Source of the DNA: Streptomyces liangshanensis
Lineage (GTDB): Bacteria > Actinomycetota > Actinomycetes > Streptomycetales > Streptomycetaceae
Assembly: GCF_011694815.1 (NCBI RefSeq)
Contig: NZ_CP050177.1
Coordinates: forward strand, 7,509,501 to 7,573,500
Length of the DNA stretch: 64,000 nucleotides
Direction of reading: 5' to 3'
The notes beneath the pieces are model-generated. The model worked only from the letters and a program-made list of their open reading frames with translations. It was not told where the DNA came from and made no database searches. Below are positions 60,287 through 64,000 of this stretch, in pieces. The position numbers were made by a program, and so were the translations under genes. Within the stretch, counting starts at the first letter, position 1. Each line of letters opens with the position of its first letter.

Positions 60287-61018
60287 TCAGCCCCGGCGCG
60301 CCACCATCAACGCGCAGCGCGGAGTCCCGTCGGGCCGGTGCCCGAGCCCGGGGAGGGGGAGCAGCTCGGTCGTGAACCCGGTCCGCGCCAGGTCGGCCAG
60401 GACGTCCGGCAGGGGGAAGGTGCGGTAGTACATGACGAAGCCGGGGCGCCGCACGAGGTTGCGCAGCCGCATCACCCCGTCGAAACCCCACAGCGTCCAG
60501 TACAGGCGGGAGCCGACCGGCGGCGGAGCCGGTACGGGGAAGACGAACAGCCCGCCCGGCCGCAGCGCCGCGTGCGCCTGGGCGAACAGGCCGGGGCGCT
60601 CGGCGGGCAGGAAGTGGCCGAACGCGCCGAAGCTCATGGCCAGGTCGAACGCGGACACGAAGGGCAGGGCGCGAACGTCGGCCCGTACCCAGTCGACAGC
60701 CGGCCCCGGGCGCGGATCCTCGCGCCACCGGGCCGCCGCCTCGGCGAGCATGCCCGCGCTGAAGTCGACCCCGGTCACCCGCTCCTCGCACACCTGCCGC
60801 AGCACCCCGGCCCCCGCCCCGGTGCCGCAGCACAGGTCGACGCCCGCGCGGAACGGGCCGAGCGGCCGCACCGCCCGGGTCACCGCGGCGAGCACCGGCT
60901 CCGGCGTACGGAACGGGGTGTGGTCGAACTTGGGCGCGAGCAGGTCGTAACCGTGCTCGACGGACGACAGCGCCTGGACGGCGAGTTCGCGAAGGGACGG
61001 GCCCTGGGGGGTGAACAT
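60287..61018 (-). CDS. Class I SAM-dependent methyltransferase
   Basis: 243 residues. Motif I VDLCCGTGAGAGVL (61-74), VTGVDFSAGMLAEAA as motif post-I and FDLAMSFGAFGHFL as motif IV. Related to UbiE/methyltransf_11. The ATG at 61018 is preceded by a GTG at 61021; the difference is one residue. Substrate unknown. Divergent from the ABC transporter operon. Confidence 0.88.
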   Translation of the reverse strand: MFTPQGPSLRELAVQALSSVEHGYDLLAPKFDHTPFRTPEPVLAAVTRAVRPLGPFRAGVDLCCGTGAGAGVLRQVCEERVTGVDFSAGMLAEAAARWREDPRPGPAVDWVRADVRALPFVSAFDLAMSFGAFGHFLPAERPGLFAQAHAALRPGGLFVFPVPAPPPVGSRLYWTLWGFDGVMRLRNLVRRPGFVMYYRTFPLPDVLADLARTGFTTELLPLPGLGHRPDGTPRCALMVARRG

Positions 61019-61117
61019 CACGAGCGAGCCTAGTGGAAAACGTACATCGGTGGGATTTCATACGATCGCAATCGCGTGATCTCGACAGCACGGCCCACGG
61101 AATGCGATTCTCCCGCC

Positions 61118-61999
61118 ATGCACCTCAGAGCCCGTATCGGCCTTCCCGCCCTCTTTGTCGCAGCCGCGGTCACCGTCGGTGGCTGCGCCCCGCAGGACAA
61201 CACGTCGTCCGACGACGCGGCGTCCCCCGGAACGTCGGCCGCCGCGCCGGCCTGCGACAAGGGGAAGCTGGCCACGCACGCCGCGGGCAAGCTGACGATC
61301 GGCACCGACAAGCCCGCCTACGCCCCCTGGTTCCAGGACGACCCGGCGAACGGCAAGGGATTCGAGTCCGCCGTCGCGTACTCCGTCGCCGAGGCCCTCG
61401 GGTACGGCAAGGACAAGGTCGTCTGGCAGACGGTCCCGTTCAACAACTCCTTCTCGCCGGGCGCCAAGGACTTCGACTTCGACATCAACCAGGTCTCCAT
61501 CAGCGACGAGCGCAAGCAGGCCGTCGACTTCTCCTCCGGCTACTACGACGTGCGCCAGGCCGTCATCGCGCTGAAGAGCTCCCCGTACGCCAAGGCGAAG
61601 AGCGTCGCGGACCTCAAGGGCGCCAAGCTGGGCGCCCAGGTCGGCACCACCAGCCTCGACACCATCAACGACGTCATCAAGCCCTCGCAGAAGCCCGCCG
61701 TCTTCCAGAAGAACGACTTCGCCAAGTCGGCGCTGCGCAACAAGCAGGTCGACGCGATCGTCGTGGACCTGCCGACCGCGTTCTACATCACCGGCGCCGA
61801 GGTCACGGACGCCGAGGTCGTCGGCCAGTTCCCGAACACGGGCGGGGCCACGGAGCAGTTCGGCCTGGTGCTCGACAAGGGCAGCAAGCTCACCTCCTGC
61901 GTCTCCCGGGCCGTCGACGGGCTGCGCCAGGACGGCACGCTCGCGAAGCTGGAGAAGCAGTGGCTGTCGGACGCGGTGGACGCCCCGGTGCTCAAGTGA
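61118..61999 (+). CDS. Amino-acid ABC transporter substrate-binding lipoprotein
   Basis: 293 residues. Lipoprotein signal LRARIGLPALFVAAAVTVGGC with lipobox GGC (Cys23). SBP_bac_3 domain: KLTIGTDKPAYAPWF, FDFDINQVSISDERKQAVDFS (split: DINQVSISDERK, AVDFSSGYYDVRQAVIALK), GAQVGTTSLDTIND, QVDAIVVDLPTAFYIT. Polar amino-acid binder (glutamate/cystine/arginine cannot be separated). First gene of a three-gene operon: its stop overlaps the permease start (GTGA). ATG at 61118. Confidence 0.9.
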   Translation: MHLRARIGLPALFVAAAVTVGGCAPQDNTSSDDAASPGTSAAAPACDKGKLATHAAGKLTIGTDKPAYAPWFQDDPANGKGFESAVAYSVAEALGYGKDKVVWQTVPFNNSFSPGAKDFDFDINQVSISDERKQAVDFSSGYYDVRQAVIALKSSPYAKAKSVADLKGAKLGAQVGTTSLDTINDVIKPSQKPAVFQKNDFAKSALRNKQVDAIVVDLPTAFYITGAEVTDAEVVGQFPNTGGATEQFGLVLDKGSKLTSCVSRAVDGLRQDGTLAKLEKQWLSDAVDAPVLK

Positions 62000-62901
62000 C
62001 CACTGGCACCATCCGCAAGGAGAGCGGCGAGGGCGGCGGGAGCGCCGCCCCCGACCCGTACACCCCCTCGGCGCGGCGCCTGGAGCGCGAGCGCTTCAAG
62101 CGCGCCCGGGCCCGCCGCGCCACCGCCGTCGCCGCCCTCTCCACCCTCGTGACCGGCGCGGTCCTGTTCGTCGTCATCACCGGCTCGCCCGGCTGGCAGC
62201 GCACCCGCGAGACGTTCTTCAGCGCCGAGTACGCCCGCATGGCGCTGCCGGACGTCCTCGACGGACTGCTCCTCAACCTGAAGCTGCTGGCGATCTGCGG
62301 CGTCTGCGTGCTGCTGCTCGGCATGCTGCTCGCGATCGCCCGCACGCTGCGCGGCCCGGTCTTCTTCCCCGTCCGCGCGCTGGCCACCGCGTACACCGAC
62401 TTCTTCCGCGGGCTGCCCCTGATCATCTGCCTGCTGATGGTCGTCTTCGGCGTGCCGGCCCTCCGGCTCCAGGGCGTCACCAACGACCCGGTGGTGCTCG
62501 GCGGCGCCGCGCTCGTCCTGACCTACTCCGCGTACGTCGCCGAGGTCTTCCGGGCGGGCATCGAGTCCGTGCACCCCTCGCAGCGCGCCGCCGCCCGCTC
62601 CCTCGGCCTGTCCGGCGCCCAGACCCTGCGGTACGTGGTGCTCCCGCAGGCGGTACGGCGGGTGGTCCCCCCGCTCCTCAACGACCTCGTCTCGCTCCAG
62701 AAGGACACGGGCCTCGTGTCCATCGCCGGCGCGGTCGACGCCGTCTACGCGGCGCAGATCATCGCCGGGAAGTACTTCAACTACACGCCGTACGTCGTCG
62801 CCGGCCTCGTCTTCGTCGCACTGACGATCCCGATGACCCGCTTCACCGACTGGGTCACGGCCCGGATGGACCGCAGGCGCGCGCAGGGAGGGACCGTATG
62901 A
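61996..62901 (+). CDS. Amino-acid ABC transporter permease
   Basis: 301 residues of the HisM family. After a charged N-terminus one early helix (VAALSTLVTGAVLFVVI), then the permease body with LLLNLKLLAICGVCVLLLG, DFFRGLPLIICLLMVVFG and the EAA loop ARSLGLSGAQTLRYVVLPQA that docks on the ATPase. Forms a homodimer in the membrane. GTG start overlaps the previous stop and its own stop overlaps the ATPase start (ATGA). Confidence 0.92.
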   Translation: MTTGTIRKESGEGGGSAAPDPYTPSARRLERERFKRARARRATAVAALSTLVTGAVLFVVITGSPGWQRTRETFFSAEYARMALPDVLDGLLLNLKLLAICGVCVLLLGMLLAIARTLRGPVFFPVRALATAYTDFFRGLPLIICLLMVVFGVPALRLQGVTNDPVVLGGAALVLTYSAYVAEVFRAGIESVHPSQRAAARSLGLSGAQTLRYVVLPQAVRRVVPPLLNDLVSLQKDTGLVSIAGAVDAVYAAQIIAGKYFNYTPYVVAGLVFVALTIPMTRFTDWVTARMDRRRAQGGTV

Positions 62902-63692
62902 CGGCCGACCAGGCCCACGGCCAGGCTCAGGACCAGGCTCACGACACGCCCGTGCTGCGGCTGGAGTCCGTGCGCAAGACCTTCGGCCGGGACCGCGTCA
63001 TCCTGCGGGACGTCAGCCTGGAGGTCCCGCAGCACACCGTCACCGCGCTGATCGGCGCCTCCGGATCCGGCAAGTCGACGCTGCTGCGCTGCGCCAACCT
63101 GCTGGAGGAGATCGACGACGGGGCGATCTTCCTCGACGGCGAGGAGATCACCGACCCGAGGACCGACCCGGACGCGGTGCGCCGCCGCATCGGCGTCGTC
63201 TTCCAGGCGTACAACCTCTTCCCGCACATGACGGTCCTCCAGAACGTCACCCTCGCCCCCCGCCGCGTCCTCGGCGTGGAGCGCGCCGAGGCGGAGGCGG
63301 CCGCGCGCGAACTCCTCGCCCGGCTCGGCCTCGCCGACAAGGCGGGGGAGTACCCGGACCGCCTCAGCGGCGGCCAGCAGCAGCGCGCGGCGATCGTCAG
63401 GGCGCTGGCGGTACGGCCCCGGCTGCTGCTCCTCGACGAGATCACGGCCGCGCTCGACCCCGAGCTGGTCGGCGAGGTGCTGTCGGTCGTACGGGACCTC
63501 AAGGGCGAGGGCATGACGATGGTCCTGGCCACCCACGAGATGGGCTTCGCCCGGGAGGTCGCGGACCAGGTGTGCTTCCTGGACGACGGCGTGGTGCTGG
63601 AACGCGGCACCCCGTCCGAGGTCTTCGGCACCCCCCGCGAGGAGCGCACCCGGCAGTTCCTGCGCCGGATCGTGGAGGCGGGCCGGCTCTGA
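62898..63692 (+). CDS. Amino-acid ABC transporter ATPase
   Basis: 264 residues. Walker A GASGSGKST, Q-loop VFQAYNLFPHMTVLQN, signature LSGGQQQR, Walker B LLLLDEITAALDPE and switch ATHEMGF are all intact; FLDDGVVLERGTPSEVF ends the domain. GlnQ/ArtP-type. Last gene of the operon; it ends 19 bases from the convergent NRPS gene with no hairpin. Confidence 0.93.
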   Translation: MTADQAHGQAQDQAHDTPVLRLESVRKTFGRDRVILRDVSLEVPQHTVTALIGASGSGKSTLLRCANLLEEIDDGAIFLDGEEITDPRTDPDAVRRRIGVVFQAYNLFPHMTVLQNVTLAPRRVLGVERAEAEAAARELLARLGLADKAGEYPDRLSGGQQQRAAIVRALAVRPRLLLLDEITAALDPELVGEVLSVVRDLKGEGMTMVLATHEMGFAREVADQVCFLDDGVVLERGTPSEVFGTPREERTRQFLRRIVEAGRL

Positions 63693-63711
63693 GGGGACGG
63701 TCCACGATTAC

Positions 63712-64000
63712 CTATGCGGTCCCGTCTCGGTCCTCGGTCGTGGACAGCCAGTCGGAAATCGAGTCCCACAGCAGGGAGAGCATGGGGGGATCGGCCATGT
63801 CGTCGTGAGAACAGGGCAGTCGCGACTCGCTGATATGGCCGGACGTATAGGGCTGCCACATGAAACGGCCCGAACCGTCGTCGAGTTCGTCCGACGAGAC
63901 GAACAGGACATCGCCGTGGAATCTCCGAGGGCGGTGCTTCACGTAGATGCGGGTGTTGTTCGCGATGATCCGCGCCCTGACCTCGGCCTCTTCCTCCGAG
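63712..64000 (-). CDS. C-terminal thioesterase end of a non-ribosomal peptide synthetase
   Basis: Partial, open at the right edge; 95 codons to a TAG at 63712. The reading IIANNTRIYVKHRPRRFHGD, VLFVSSDELDDGSGRFMWQP, YTSGHISESRLPCSHDDMAD, PPMLSLLWDSISDWL is the last third of a type I NRPS thioesterase: the W-x-P-Y-x-x-G strand followed by the cxHxxM helix with the catalytic His. This is where the peptide is released. A stand-alone type II thioesterase would be a second possibility. The rest of the cluster lies beyond 64000. Confidence 0.8.
   Translation of the reverse strand, partial: SEEEAEVRARIIANNTRIYVKHRPRRFHGDVLFVSSDELDDGSGRFMWQPYTSGHISESRLPCSHDDMADPPMLSLLWDSISDWLSTTEDRDGTA

Overview
This is a high-GC actinobacterial chromosome segment, most likely from Streptomyces or a close relative. 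I judge this from the strong G/C third-position bias, frequent GTG starts, and the gene content: a DUF397 protein, a SARP/AfsR-type regulator, a PAS-SpoIIE phosphatase, PASTA-less serine/threonine kinases, secreted ricin-module glycosidases, an alditol oxidase and a non-ribosomal peptide synthetase (NRPS) entering at the right edge. I saw no rRNA, tRNA, CRISPR array, transposase or phage gene. Most genes are ordinary accessory and regulatory functions.

Left part (1-23.5 kb). A phenylacetate-CoA ligase runs off the left edge, divergent from a fused double alpha/beta hydrolase. Then come a VOC protein, a DUF397 protein, a PadR regulator divergent from an NTF2-like protein across a clear palindrome, and a secreted GH95 fucosidase. 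Two mirror-image short-chain dehydrogenases (SDRs) flank a DUF427 gene and are followed by two alpha/beta hydrolases and a LysR regulator whose 3' end overlaps the second hydrolase. A baeRF-like protein, a secreted amidase, a phosphotransferase divergent from an NsdA-like TPR regulator, a PAS-SpoIIE phosphatase, a DUF1304-TetR pair and a secreted endonuclease I complete this part.

Fungal-wall block (23.9-28.8 kb). Three tightly packed secreted enzymes, each with a ricin-type lectin module (GH16 glucanase, GH18 chitinase-like, large beta-helix candidate glucanase), form one operon. It is preceded by a promoter with a DasR-like half-palindrome and closed by a strong hairpin. The lectin module is duplicated almost verbatim across the first gene boundary.

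Type VII secretion-like block (31.5-46.5 kb). This holds a small WXG-like protein and partner, an EssC-like ATPase with an N-terminal FHA domain, a WXG100 protein, a large putative type VII (T7SS) substrate, a LysM-type membrane protein, an ECF sigma factor and an AfsR-like regulator. An SDR with its divergent XRE regulator interrupts the block. EccB, EccD, EccE and MycP are not visible, so this looks like a compact, non-canonical system and is the most interesting part of the window.

Right part (46.9-64 kb). A lipoprotein, a UBP-type zinc finger protein, a family of extragenic repeats, a tandem VOC protein, two transmembrane Ser/Thr kinases, a TauE permease divergent from a second MmyB-type XRE regulator, a Nudix hydrolase, an alditol oxidase, a class A beta-lactamase-fold hydrolase, a zinc alcohol dehydrogenase, two methyltransferases, a complete polar amino-acid ABC importer, and finally the C-terminal thioesterase end of an NRPS.
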